DNA of 56,034 nucleotides. It comes from Mycoplasma anseris ATCC 49234 (GTDB taxonomy: Bacteria; Bacillota_I; Bacilli_A; Mycoplasmatales; Metamycoplasmataceae). The notes under the pieces are model-generated. The model was not told where the DNA came from. It did no database searches and worked only from the letters and a program-made list of their open reading frames with translations. This document shows positions 44,971 to 55,279 of this stretch, piece by piece (position 1 is the stretch's first letter; every line of letters starts with the position of its first letter). Location: contig NZ_JNJX01000005.1 of the NCBI RefSeq assembly GCF_000702805.1, forward strand, positions 1-56,034, given 5' to 3'. Made by a program: the position numbers and the translations under genes.

Positions 44971-46414
44971 AATTTTCTATTGAATCATCATCGACTTCCA
45001 AATATAAATTGTCATCCTCTTGATTTTCTTCATTATTAAGATCAAAGATGGCTTTTTTATTTGCTAATTTTATTTTATTATTAACTGTTGTTGCTATACG
45101 CATGGCAGTTTGAATTTCTTTGTTAACATTTAAATTACTTTTTTGAACTTTTTCCATATGTGAGATGATTGATTCATAATTTTTATTAATATATCCCATT
45201 AATTCTTGAACTGATTTAATGTTATTCATAATATTTTGGCTTTGAGTATAAATCAAGAAGTTTCTTATTGATGGCATAATGGTTGAAGGACCAGTTACAA
45301 TAACATGGTAGTTATATCAAATTTTACTAATTTCTTCCATCTGACTAACTGCTTCAGCATAAATGGCTTCAGTTGGCAAATATAAGATTGCATAATCTGT
45401 TGTCATTCCTTCAATAATATATTTTTCACTAATTGACTTAGCCATAGACTTAATGTCATCAAAGAAAGCTTTCTTAGCCTTTTCTTTATCTTCAATATTT
45501 TTGGCATCAACAATTTTTAAATAGTTTTCTAAAGGAAATTTAGAATCAATTGGTAAATACGTCAATTTATTGTTATTATTTTTCATTTTAATAACAAAGT
45601 CAACGGCTTCATTGCTTTTTGATAAATTAACTTGTTTGTCTCATATATCTTGTGAAGAAAAATTATTTCTTAAAAGATTTTCTAGATTCAATTCACCAAA
45701 ATTTCCTCTTGTTTTAGAATTATTAAAAGCCTTATTTAAATCGGAAACATTGCTTTGTCAAGATTCAAATTTAGTAATATTATTCTTTAAGGAATCCATT
45801 GATTCTGAAACCATTTTAAAATGCTGATCTAAATCTTTTTGTAATTTTGATTTAAAATGTTCATTGATTTCATTATTGATTTTTTGAATTTGATCATTTG
45901 CGTTTTCAATGAAATTATTTAACATTGAATTAATTTTTTCATTGGTTTGTTTTTGCAATTCATCAAATTTCTTGGACATTTTTTCATTAAAACTAAAGAA
46001 ATTATCATTGTTTTCTTTTAATTGCTTAGTACTTTTATCTTCAATTAAATTTTGTAAAATTTGAGTTTTCTTTTCCATCAAGCTAATTGAATCTTCATTG
46101 TATTTCTTTAATTCTTTTAATTTATTTTCATCATTATTTGTTATTTTTTCTTGTAAATTGCTTTGTCTGTTTTCACAAATATTGAAATGATTTTCCAATG
46201 ATGTTTGAACAGTATTTGTCAATACTAAAAAAGTGCTATTTAAGTTCTCAATTTTTTGTTTTAATTCAATAAATGAATCCATTATTTCCACTTCATTTTT
46301 CTTATTTTCCTTACTCTTTTTAGAGTTTATTAAATAAATAGTAATAAGAAAAATGGATAATAACAAGGCTAATATGCATATTACTAGAATTGAAATTAAT
46401 ATTGTTTGATTCAT
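44969..46414 (-). CDS. rmuC: DNA recombination protein RmuC homologue
   Basis: 481 residues. One N-terminal membrane helix (residues about 5-30), then about 190 residues of coiled coil rich in Lys/Glu/Asn, then the RmuC nuclease-like domain: SKTRGNFGELNLENLL near residue 235, LPIDSKFPLENY near 290 and MTTDYAILYLPTEAIYAEA near 335. Thought to limit DNA inversions or process branched DNA. GGGGAGG strongly supports the ATG at 46414 over one further upstream. An acidic C-terminal tail follows. Confidence 0.9.
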
Positions 46415-46520
46415 AATATCCTCCCCTTTTCTATTTAATAAATTATATTTTAAAATCATTAATTTGACTTTTATATTATAAATTTAAGACTAAAATAGGA
46501 ATAAAATGGTATTAATAATT

Positions 46521-46543
46521 TTCTAATTTTAGTAAAATTAGAA
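46521..46543 (+). promoter_or_regulatory. Perfect inverted repeat abutting a start codon
   Basis: TTCTAATTTT and AAAATTAGAA, separated by AGT, end one base before the ATG at 46545. There is no other ribosome site. A 10-bp RNA hairpin or a DNA operator would sit exactly at translation or transcription initiation. Confidence 0.6.
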
Positions 46544-46544
46544 T

Positions 46545-47216
46545 ATGAAAAAATCCAAACTATTACTATTAGGGGCACCAATAATTCCTCTAGCACCAAT
46601 GGTGGCTGTTTCATGTGAAAAACCAGCTGATCATAAATTACCAACTAATGATGAAGATCCAAACTATCAAGATGTTGTTAAAGCTCTTCATAAAATTACA
46701 TTTAATGACTTGAATTTTGAAGAACAAAATCCAGCTGAATGAGATATAAAGAGTTTTTATGATCATTTTATTAATGATACAAACATCCCGAATACAAAAT
46801 TAAATTTAAAATCAAATTCGGATTTTTATAAATCAGTTGGTGGAAAAGCTGAATTTGAAAAAAAATATGAAATTTATTTTAGTGCCGCTATTATAAATGA
46901 ATTAGATATTTCATTTTCAGCATGATTAGCGCCTAAAGGCAATAAAAAGGACTACACATTTAAAGGAAAACTTTATAAAAATTATTTCTATTATGAAAGG
47001 GCACAATTTAAAGTTTCTGGATTTAGTGGAGATAAAGAAAAAAGAGCTAAAAAAGAACATGATGAAAAGGTCTGAAATATTGTAAGAATTTCAGTTCCAA
47101 CCATTGTAGCAGTTGGAGTAGCAATTTTTGTTATTATTCAAATTATTAGGAAAAAGAAAGGCTTAATTAAAAATAAAGGAGCAAAGAAATATCATGGCTG
47201 AAGACGTAATAAATAA
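46545..47216 (+). CDS. Lipoprotein with an additional C-terminal membrane helix, unknown
   Basis: 223 residues. Prolipoprotein signal MKKSKLLLLGAPIIPLAPMV with lipobox VAVSC (Cys at about residue 24). The extracellular part is rich in Asn/Lys/aromatics. A second hydrophobic segment lies near the C-terminus (VPTIVAVGVAIFVIIQIIR) followed by a basic tail ending WRRNK. Anchoring at both ends is unusual. The last 23 bases overlap the following phosphatase gene in another frame. No family recognised. Confidence 0.78.
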
Positions 47217-48078
47217 CAAAAAACCAATTGTTTTTTCAGATGTTGATGGCACAATTTATAATAATTTTATTCCTCAACAGGAGACAATTGAAGATATTAA
47301 ATTTTTAATTGAAAATGGTGGGGACTTTAATATCTGCACTGGTAATCCTTGTTTTCAAAGAATGTTTTGGTTATCAGAAAGATTAAATGCAAGATATATT
47401 ATTGGTTCTTCTGGTTCACAAATATTCGATACGAAGATAAAGAAAATAATTTATTCAAAGCATATTTCAAATAGAATTTTTAATAATATTCTTGATATTT
47501 GTAAACAACATGAAATTCAAATGATTTTTTGAGACAACGAAAATTATTATTACTTATTTGATTGACCCATCAATGACATAATTTTTCAATATCATTTTGA
47601 AGATCTAAAAGTTAAAAAAGAATTTCCTAAAAAATATGATTTTGAATTTATTGAACCAGTTAAGATTGAATTATACCCACACAATGATGCCGATCAAAAA
47701 GAATTAAATCAAATATATTCAATAATCAAAGACTTAAAGGAATTAAAAATAATTCAAACAGCAGCCTTAATTGAAATTGAAGCAGAATTAATCGATAAAG
47801 GAAGTGCAATTCAATGAATGATGAGTAATATCTACGCAAATGAAGAGACTAAATTAGAAGATGTAATGGCAATTGGAGACGGAAACAATGATGTTCCAAT
47901 GATAAAATTAACAAATTTCGGATATGCTTTGGCAAATTCAAATCAAAATGTTCATAATGTAGCCCATTTTTACACTAGTTCTGTGGAGCAAAATGGGGTA
48001 GGCGAAGCAATTATTGATTATTTATATCGTTTAAAACATATTGTTAAGAAATATTTATTACATGACTTTAAAAAATAG
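47194..48078 (+). CDS. Cof-type HAD-superfamily phosphatase
   Basis: 294 residues. HAD motifs: SDVDGTIYNNF (motif I, nucleophile Asp) near residue 15, ICTGNP (motif II region) near 47, DKGSAIQWM with the motif III Lys near 200, and IGDGNNDVPMI (motif IV) near 227. Cof/YidA group; removes phosphate from sugar phosphates, FMN or similar metabolites; substrate unknown. The ATG lies within the 3' end of the lipoprotein gene. GGAG is about 12 bases upstream. Confidence 0.92.
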
Positions 48079-48086
48079 GAGAAAAC

Positions 48087-49304
48087 ATGTTTAAAAAATT
48101 ACCAAATTATAAAATTACTTTAGAAGGTTTAAAGCACATTTCGCCATTTCAAGACGGAACATATTCAAAAAAAATCTTGTATATAAAAACCAAGAACTTT
48201 TTAGAAATTGATAATTATGAATTAACAATAAATAGTTCAATGACTTTGGAGGAATTAAATTTAATTATTTTAAATTCTTTTGAATTGATGAATAATGAAA
48301 TTTTATCTTGATTCACATTTGAATATCAATCAAGTATTGATGAAGTTTTTAAACTATATTTTTTACCCGAATCAATCAAAATGGATGTTCCATATTTTAA
48401 ATCATTGATTTCAAATTTTAGATCAGCCGATACTAGCTTATACAGTGTATGAAATAATATAAAAGCTTTAGATAATGATAATGCTTTAAGTGCTAGCAAA
48501 CCAATTCTAAAATTCAATATTGTTTTAAAAAATGGTGTTTTATTAGGATTCAATGTTAAATTGAAAGAAACTAAGGAAGAAAAATTTGCATTTTCAGACT
48601 TTTCGATTAAATGCAATGGAGATTTTGTGTTTGATTTAAAGAGTGAAGATATAAAAAAAATTGAAGAACCTTTTGTTAATAGCAAGAAAAAAACTAATTT
48701 AAATTTAAATAAAGTGATTGACAAAAAACTTCAAATAAAACCAGTAGCAAATAAAATTAAAGCAATGGAAATAATTAATAAAATTGAACAATTAAAAGCC
48801 AAAAATAATTCAATATTCCCAGAAAATAATGAAGATATTTCAATTGAAATTGGTGCTGAAAGTAAAGATATTGAAATGGGTGATATGGTTTTCTTCGTTG
48901 GTTTAAAATTATTAGATGAATATCAAGCTGAATTCAATGAAAAACATTCAATAAGAAAACCTTTTGATTATGAAGAAGAATTACCTGAATTTGCTCCTGG
49001 TATGCCTTCATTAGAAGATATGGTTGAAGAACTATATGAATCAGCTAAAATGATGGGTGTTGAAGATGATAATATTGTAGAATATTTCTTAAATTCTTAT
49101 AATCAATTTAAAGAAATCAATTTAGGTTGACAAAGCGCCGATCCTGAGGCAACTAAGTTTTATGAAGATTTAATAATTTCCAAATTAAAAACATTAATGG
49201 ATGCTAAGAATAAGGATAGAGCCAAGAAACTTAAAACACCTAAAAAAGTGGTTGAAGATAAAAAAGAAGACAAATCAGATTTAAAGGATTTAGATATTAA
49301 TTAA
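48087..49304 (+). CDS. Unknown acidic cytoplasmic protein upstream of the HipA-like kinase
   Basis: 405 residues, not recognised. No signal or membrane segment. The N-terminal half looks mixed alpha/beta (NYKITLEGLKHISPFQDGTY), then a Lys-rich region near 195-240. An acidic stretch follows (YEEELPEFAPGMPSLEDMVEELYES, in two parts, near 295-320) and a charged Lys/Asp tail. GGAG precedes the ATG. The HipA-like gene begins one base after the stop, so the two are tightly coupled; a function in the same process (substrate, regulator or antidote) is inferred from this only. Confidence 0.72.
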
Positions 49305-49305
49305 T

Positions 49306-50412
49306 ATGTTTAAAATAAAAATTAGAGATAAAGATTGCTTCTCTTTTTTTATTAAAGAGGATAGCCAAGAATTTTATGATTGAAAGATTTTAAATCCTAA
49401 ACTTGAAGAATTTGTTAATAAATTTCAAATTTCACCTTCAAATTTAATTAAATACATTTTAATCGATCGTAAATTCCCAGAAAAAAGATACTCATTTTCA
49501 GCAAAATGAGATTTTTATAAGTTCTCTAATTTTTTAAATTTGTCGGATAATTTTTGAATTACAAATGATTCAAATAAAAAATTTATAGATGTTAATTTAT
49601 TTGATACATTTAAGAACGAACAAATTGATTTTATTGAAAAAGAACCTTTTAAAAAACAAGAAAATCCAGCTTTTTTTACTAATGGTAATTTAAAAAAATG
49701 TTGATTTATTAAAGAAAACCAACAATTTTTAGTTAAACAAAATTCAAATTCAATCAATTCAAAATCAATGCTAGAATCATATAGTGAATTTTTTTCTTCT
49801 CAATTGGCTAAACATTTAGGATTAGATTCAGTCGAATATGATTTAATAAAATTTCAAAAAAACACTTTATCGATTTGTAGGAATTTTGCTAATAAAGATG
49901 CTTCATATCTGCCTTTAAGTGTTTTTGTAAAAGAAACAGAAAAAGTTAACCAAAAACTTTTAAATAAATTAGAAAAAATTATTGGAAAAAATTTCTTTGA
50001 GGATTTGATGCTATTTGATGCTCTTATTTGTAATACTGATCGTCATCTAGGGAATCTAGGCATTTTGATTGATGAAGAATTTAATGTTATTAAAAATGCT
50101 CCTATTTTCGATAATGGGAATAGTTTATTTTTTGATATTAATATCTATGATGATAATATGATTGAAACATATATTAATAATTACGGAAAAAACAAAGCTA
50201 AGCTTTTTAAAACTTTAGATGACCAAATGAAATATTATTTACGTCCTAGACATGTAATCTGAATTAATAAATTAAAAAAATTTAAATTTAAACAACATAG
50301 TCATTGCAAATTAAAATCCAGTATTTTTAAAAGAATTCAAAAGGAATTTAAACAACGTGTTAGCTTTTTAGAATCGCTGTATAAAGAAAAATTTAATAAA
50401 GACAAGGAGTAA
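49306..50412 (+). CDS. HipA-like protein kinase
   Basis: 368 residues. The C-terminal half shows the HipA/CtkA kinase core: [20 protein letters not shown] with catalytic Asp245 and Asn250 (NxDxHxxN), then APIFDNG with the metal-binding Asp269. [16 protein letters not shown] upstream would supply the ATP-binding Lys. HipA phosphorylates glutamyl-tRNA synthetase and causes dormancy; related orphan kinases occur in Firmicutes and Helicobacter. No HipB-like helix-turn-helix gene is adjacent. Starts one base after the 405-residue gene; uvrA starts one base after its stop, and its last codons carry the uvrA ribosome site. Confidence 0.8.
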
Positions 50413-50413
50413 T

Positions 50414-53236
50414 ATGAATAATAAAATAATTGTTAAAGGTGCTAAGGAAAACAATTTAAAAAATATTGATGTAACCATTCCTAGAAACCAATTTGTTGTC
50501 TTTACTGGAGTTAGTGGTTCTGGTAAATCTTCATTAGCTTTTAATACTATTTATGAAGAAGGAAGAAGAAGGTATGTCGATAGTCTTTCAAGTTATGCTA
50601 GACAATTTTTAGGAGGAACAAAAAAACCTAATGTAGAAAGTATAGAAGGGCTTTCTCCGGCCATTTCTATTGAACAAAAAACTGTTCATAATAATCCAAG
50701 AAGTATTGTAGGAACAGTGACTGAAATTTATGATTATTTAAGATTGTTATATGCAAGAGTTGGTAAACCTTTTTGTCCTAATCATAAACATGAAATTACT
50801 GCCCAAAGGTCAAAAGACATTATTAATAATATTTTTAAATATGAAGAAGGAACAAAGATTTATATTCTTTCCCCAATGGTTTTAAATGAAAAAGGTTCAC
50901 ATCAATTTTTATTAAATAAATTAAAAAGAGATGGCTTTTTGAGGGTAAAAATCAATGGCACAATCTTTTTATTAGAAAATGAAATTGTCTTAGATAAGAA
51001 TAAAAAATGAACTATTGAAGTTGTAATTGATCGAATTGTTCTTAATAATGAAAACAAATCAAGAGTAAGTCAGGCTGTTGAAATAGCTTTGGAATTATCA
51101 AATGGTTTGGTTTCGTTAGAAGTAATTGATTCAAAAATTGAAAAACAAACTTTTTCAATTTTCCATAGTTGTGAATATGGAGATTTTGACATGCCTAAAA
51201 TTGAACCGAAATTATTTTCATTTAACTCCCCATACGGAATGTGTAATGAATGTAAAGGAATTGGTTTAATCCAACAAGCTGATTTTGATTTAATATGTCC
51301 TGATAAAACACTTTCTATTAATGAAGGGGCAATCAAATATTTTAAAAATTTAATAAATACCACTAATTTAGAATGACAAGAATTTCAAGTTTTATTAAGA
51401 CATTATGATATTGATATGAATAAACCAATTGAAGAATTAAGCAGACGAGAGATCGAGATTATTAAATATGGTTCAGATGAACAAATTACTTTTAGTTTAC
51501 AAAGTTCGACCACTAAAAGAGTAGTTACAAGAACTATTGAAGGAATTGTTGATAAATTGGAAAGAAGGTATTTAGAAACTTCTTCAGAAGAGGCTAGAAG
51601 CTATTACAAAAAATATTTATCTGATATTGATTGCAAAGTATGTAAAGGGCAACGACTAAATAATTTTGCTTTAGCAGTTAAAATTGCTGGCTTAAACATT
51701 TATGAAATTTCAAATAAATCAATTGAGGAATTAAATGAAATTATTAATAAATTAGAATTGTCTTCAATTGAACAAGAAATTAGCGAATTAATTATTAATG
51801 AATTGAAACATCGTTTAACATTTTTAATTGATGTTGGTTTGCAATATTTGACATTAAATCGAAAAGCTGAAACTTTAAGTGGAGGCGAAGCCCAAAGAAT
51901 AAGATTAGCAACTCAAATTGGCGCAAATTTAACTGGGGTTTTATATGTTTTAGACGAGCCTTCAATTGGATTGCATCAAAAAGATAATCAAAAACTTCTT
52001 AATTCTTTAAGACACATGGTTGATATTGGAAATAGTTTAATAGTTGTAGAACATGATGAAGAAACAATTCGCCAAGCTGATTTTATTGTTGATATTGGTC
52101 CAATGGCTGGAGAACATGGTGGCAATATTGTTGAATCAGGAACAATTGAAGAAATTAAAAATAATCCGTCATCAATCACTGGTAAATATCTTTCAGGTGA
52201 ATTAATTATTAATATCCCCAAAAAAAGAAGAAGTGGCAATGGAAAAGTTTTGGAACTTAAAAATGCCAAAACAAATAATTTACAAAACGTTTCAGTTAAA
52301 TTCCCATTAGGAAAATTAATTGCCATTACTGGAGTCAGTGGTTCAGGAAAAAGTAGTTTAATCAATGAAGAACTTATGAATAGAGTTTCTAATTATTTAA
52401 ACAACCCATTGTATGACATAAGAAGGGATAAAAACTTAGTTGGACAATTGAATATTGATAAAATTATTCAAATAACTCAAAGTCCAATTGGAAGAACGCC
52501 ACGTTCGAATCCAGCTACTTATACAAGTGTTTTTGATGATATTAGAGAAGTTTTTTCAAACATTGAAGAAAGCCGAATAAGGGGTTATCAAAAATCTAGA
52601 TTCTCTTTCAATGTATCAGGTGGTAGATGTGACAAGTGTGAAGGTGATGGAGTAATTAAAATTGAAATGCATTTTTTACCAGATGTTTATGTGCAATGCG
52701 ACCATTGCGATGGTAAAAGATATAATGCTGAAACTTTAGAAGTTAAATATCATGGCAAAAATATTAATGATGTCTTAGAAATGACAGTAGAACAAGCTCA
52801 TACCTTTTTTATTAACAAAGCAAAAATTGCTGATAAATTAGCAACTTTAATGGATGTTGGTTTAGGCTATATTAAATTAGGTCAATCTGCAACCACTTTA
52901 AGTGGTGGTGAAGCTCAAAGAATTAAATTAGCAACATATTTACAAAAAAAACCAACTGGTAAGACCCTTTATTTATTAGATGAACCCACAACCGGACTAC
53001 ATTCTTTTGATGTTCAAAATTTATTGAATGTATTAAATAGAATTGTTGATAATGGAGATACAGTAATTGTAATTGAACATAATTTAGACATCATTAAGAA
53101 TGCTGATTATATTATTGATTTAGGCCCTGATGGTGGAAACGGAGGAGGAAGAATTATTGCTTCAGGAACTCCAGAACAAGTAGCTGAATCTGAAATTTCA
53201 TATACAGCAGAATATTTAAGAAAAATCCTTAAATAA
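50414..53236 (+). CDS. uvrA: UvrABC excinuclease subunit A
   Basis: 940 residues, full length. Two ABC ATPase modules: Walker [10 protein letters not shown] near residue 32 and again near 640; signatures [12 protein letters not shown] and [12 protein letters not shown]; Walker [11 protein letters not shown] and [10 protein letters not shown]. The second zinc finger is complete (RCDKCEGDG with CDHCDGKR). The first is partly degraded: HSCEYG lacks the second Cys of CxxC while MCNECKG is intact. GGAG overlaps the upstream stop. Recognises bulky DNA damage. Confidence 0.97.
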
Positions 53237-53263
53237 AACATTATTACTTAATAATGTTATAAT
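53237..53263 (+). promoter_or_regulatory. Inverted repeat leading into an extended -10 promoter for lgt
   Basis: 9-bp stem AACATTATT/AATAATGTT with loop ACTT right after uvrA. Its 3' arm runs into TGTTATAAT, an extended -10 element (TATAAT 53258-53263) 28 bases before the lgt ATG. It may act as weak terminator of uvrA as well as promoter of lgt. Confidence 0.5.
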
Positions 53264-53291
53264 TAAATTTATTTATTCAAAAGGAGAAATT

Positions 53292-54236
53292 ATGTCAACA
53301 CATATAGAAGATTTTGCTGGTGTGCAGTTAAAAGTTGGGCCTTTTTATGTTTATTCACTTTGCATTATGCTTGGAATGCTTTCTTCAATTTTAACTGTAT
53401 TATATTTTTGAAGACGAGAAAAATATTCATTTGAACAATTCTCAATTTTAGTTTTAATCGCCCTACCAACAGCTATTATTGGGGCTAGAGCCTTCTTTAT
53501 TATTCAACAGGCTATTGATCACAATTGAGAAACTGTAAAACGCTTTTATGCAATTTGAGAAGGTGGTTTATCAATCCATGGTGGTGTTATTACAGCAACT
53601 ACTTGTTGTGTGCTTTACATTTTATTTTCAAAAAACAAAAAGAAAATTGATTTAAGAAAAGCATTTACTATTATTTTACCAGCTGTTTTAATTGGTCAAA
53701 CCATTGGTAGATGAGGAAACTTTGCTAATCATGAAGTTTATGGCGGTGTTATGGAAGTAGAATCATTAGCCTTTAGAATCTTACCTGAATTAATTAGGTC
53801 ACATATGTTTATTGGCGGTCATTACAGATTCCCACTATTCTTATATGAATCAATTGCAAACTTTGTCGGCTATATCATAATTGTTTGAATTTTAAACTTC
53901 TTTAATTGATTAAGACCAGGTACTACTGCTGGAATTTATATTCTTTATTATGGAATCATTAGATTTGGAATGGAGCCATTAAGAGAAGACAACTATACAA
54001 TATATAAAGTTATTTCTGCTTTATATATTATTACTGGAATTATTTTCATTACTATTTGCGAATTTTTATTAAAATCACAATACAATGTTTATAAGATTAA
54101 TTTATATAAAAAAGAATGAACTCATAAATATTTCTATTTCATAGTTTATGAAAAGAAACAAGCCTTTGTATTTAATAAGAATACTAAGAAAATTGATATT
54201 GATAAAAAGCAACTTGAATTAGCTTTGAATAAATAA
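53292..54236 (+). CDS. lgt: Prolipoprotein diacylglyceryl transferase
   Basis: 314 residues, about seven membrane helices. Adds diacylglycerol to the lipobox Cys of prolipoproteins such as those at 17750, 28565 and 46545. Signature GRWGNFANHEVYG near residue 140 (GRxGNFxNxE), with WEGGLSIHGGV near 90 and FGMEPLREDN near 235. The C-terminus is extended by about 40 charged residues relative to E. coli. AAGGAG precedes ATG. trxB follows 3 bases later. Confidence 0.95.
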
Positions 54237-54239
54237 TTT

Positions 54240-55139
54240 ATGTATGATACTTTAATTATTGGTGCTGGTCCTGCTGGACTTACCGCCGCTTTATATCTAT
54301 CAAGAAATAATTTAAAGGTTGCTTTTATCGAATCTTATATGCCTGGTGGCAAAATGGCAGAACAAAGTAAAATTGAAAATTACCCAGGTTATGATTTTAT
54401 TTCAGGTCCTGAAATTTCTATTAAAATGCTAAATCAAGCCAAATTAAATGGCGCTGAATTTATTTATGGCAAAGTAGTTGCTATTAATAATGCCAACGAA
54501 AACATAAAAGAAATTGTTTTAGAAAACGGAAACAAATTTCAAACTAAGACAATTATTATTGCAACTGGTATGCAAAATTTAATTCCTCATGAAATTGAAG
54601 GAATTAATCAATTTAATCAAAAGGGAGTTTCATATTGTGCTGTTTGTGATGGTGCATTATATAAAAATAAAATTTGTGGCATCATTGGTGGTGGAAATTC
54701 AGCTTTTGAAGAATGTTCTTATTTAGCTTCAATGGCAAAAGAAGTCCATATTTTTGTAAGAGATGGAATTATTGCTGAAAAAAAACTAGTTGAAGATGCA
54801 AAAAAACATGACAATATTTTTATTCATGAAAACGCTAGAGTTTTAAAATTAATTGGAAATGAAACTTTGGAAGAAATTGAATATGTTATTGATCAAACCA
54901 AAGGCAAAATGCAAATGAATGGTCTTTTTCCATACATTGGTTTCAAACCAAATACTGCATTTTTAAAAGAGCTTGGGATTTTAGATCAATATGGTTTTAT
55001 TATTGTTGATCAAAACATGGAAACAAAAATCCCTAATATCTTTGCTGCTGGAGATGTTATTCAAAAATCAGTCAGACAAATTACAACAGCTACTTCTGAT
55101 GGAACTATTGCTGCTAAAGAAATTGGAAACCGAATATAA
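54240..55139 (+). CDS. trxB: Thioredoxin reductase
   Basis: 299 residues. FAD site IIGAGPAGLTAALY at the N-terminus, redox-active CAVC near residue 135, NADPH site GIIGGGNSAFEE near 150, and FAAGDVIQK near 265 (second FAD motif). Reduces thioredoxin with NADPH. Starts 3 bases after the lgt stop, without its own ribosome site, so it is coupled to lgt. Confidence 0.95.
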   Translation: MYDTLIIGAGPAGLTAALYLSRNNLKVAFIESYMPGGKMAEQSKIENYPGYDFISGPEISIKMLNQAKLNGAEFIYGKVVAINNANENIKEIVLENGNKFQTKTIIIATGMQNLIPHEIEGINQFNQKGVSYCAVCDGALYKNKICGIIGGGNSAFEECSYLASMAKEVHIFVRDGIIAEKKLVEDAKKHDNIFIHENARVLKLIGNETLEEIEYVIDQTKGKMQMNGLFPYIGFKPNTAFLKELGILDQYGFIIVDQNMETKIPNIFAAGDVIQKSVRQITTATSDGTIAAKEIGNRI

Positions 55140-55140
55140 G

Positions 55141-55178
55141 AAAAACAAGCCCTCAAGTTATCTTGGGAGCTTGTTTTA
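55141..55178 (+). terminator. Terminator of lgt-trxB
   Basis: Long stem AAAACAAGC...GCTTGTTTT with inner CTCAAG/CTTGGGA pairing and loop TTAT, starting at the trxB stop. Confidence 0.8.
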
Positions 55179-55181
55179 GGT

Positions 55182-55187
55182 TATAAT
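55182..55187 (+). promoter_or_regulatory. -10 box of tRNA-Arg
   Basis: TATAAT 17 bases before the tRNA, directly after the trxB terminator. Confidence 0.55.
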
Positions 55188-55204
55188 AATTATGTTTTAA
55201 TAGT

Positions 55205-55279
55205 GGTCACATAGCTCAGTGGAAGAGCATAAGCCTCCTAAGCTTAGGGTCGCAGGTTCAACTCCTGTTGTGATCGCCA
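55205..55279 (+). tRNA. tRNA-Arg (anticodon CCT)
   Basis: Acceptor GGTCACA/TGTGATC (one G-T pair), D stem GCTC/GAGC, anticodon stem TAAGC/GCTTA with loop CTCCTAA giving anticodon CCT (codon AGG), T stem GCAGG/CCTGT, discriminator G and encoded CCA. The last A abuts the stop of the convergent gene at 55280. Confidence 0.94.
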
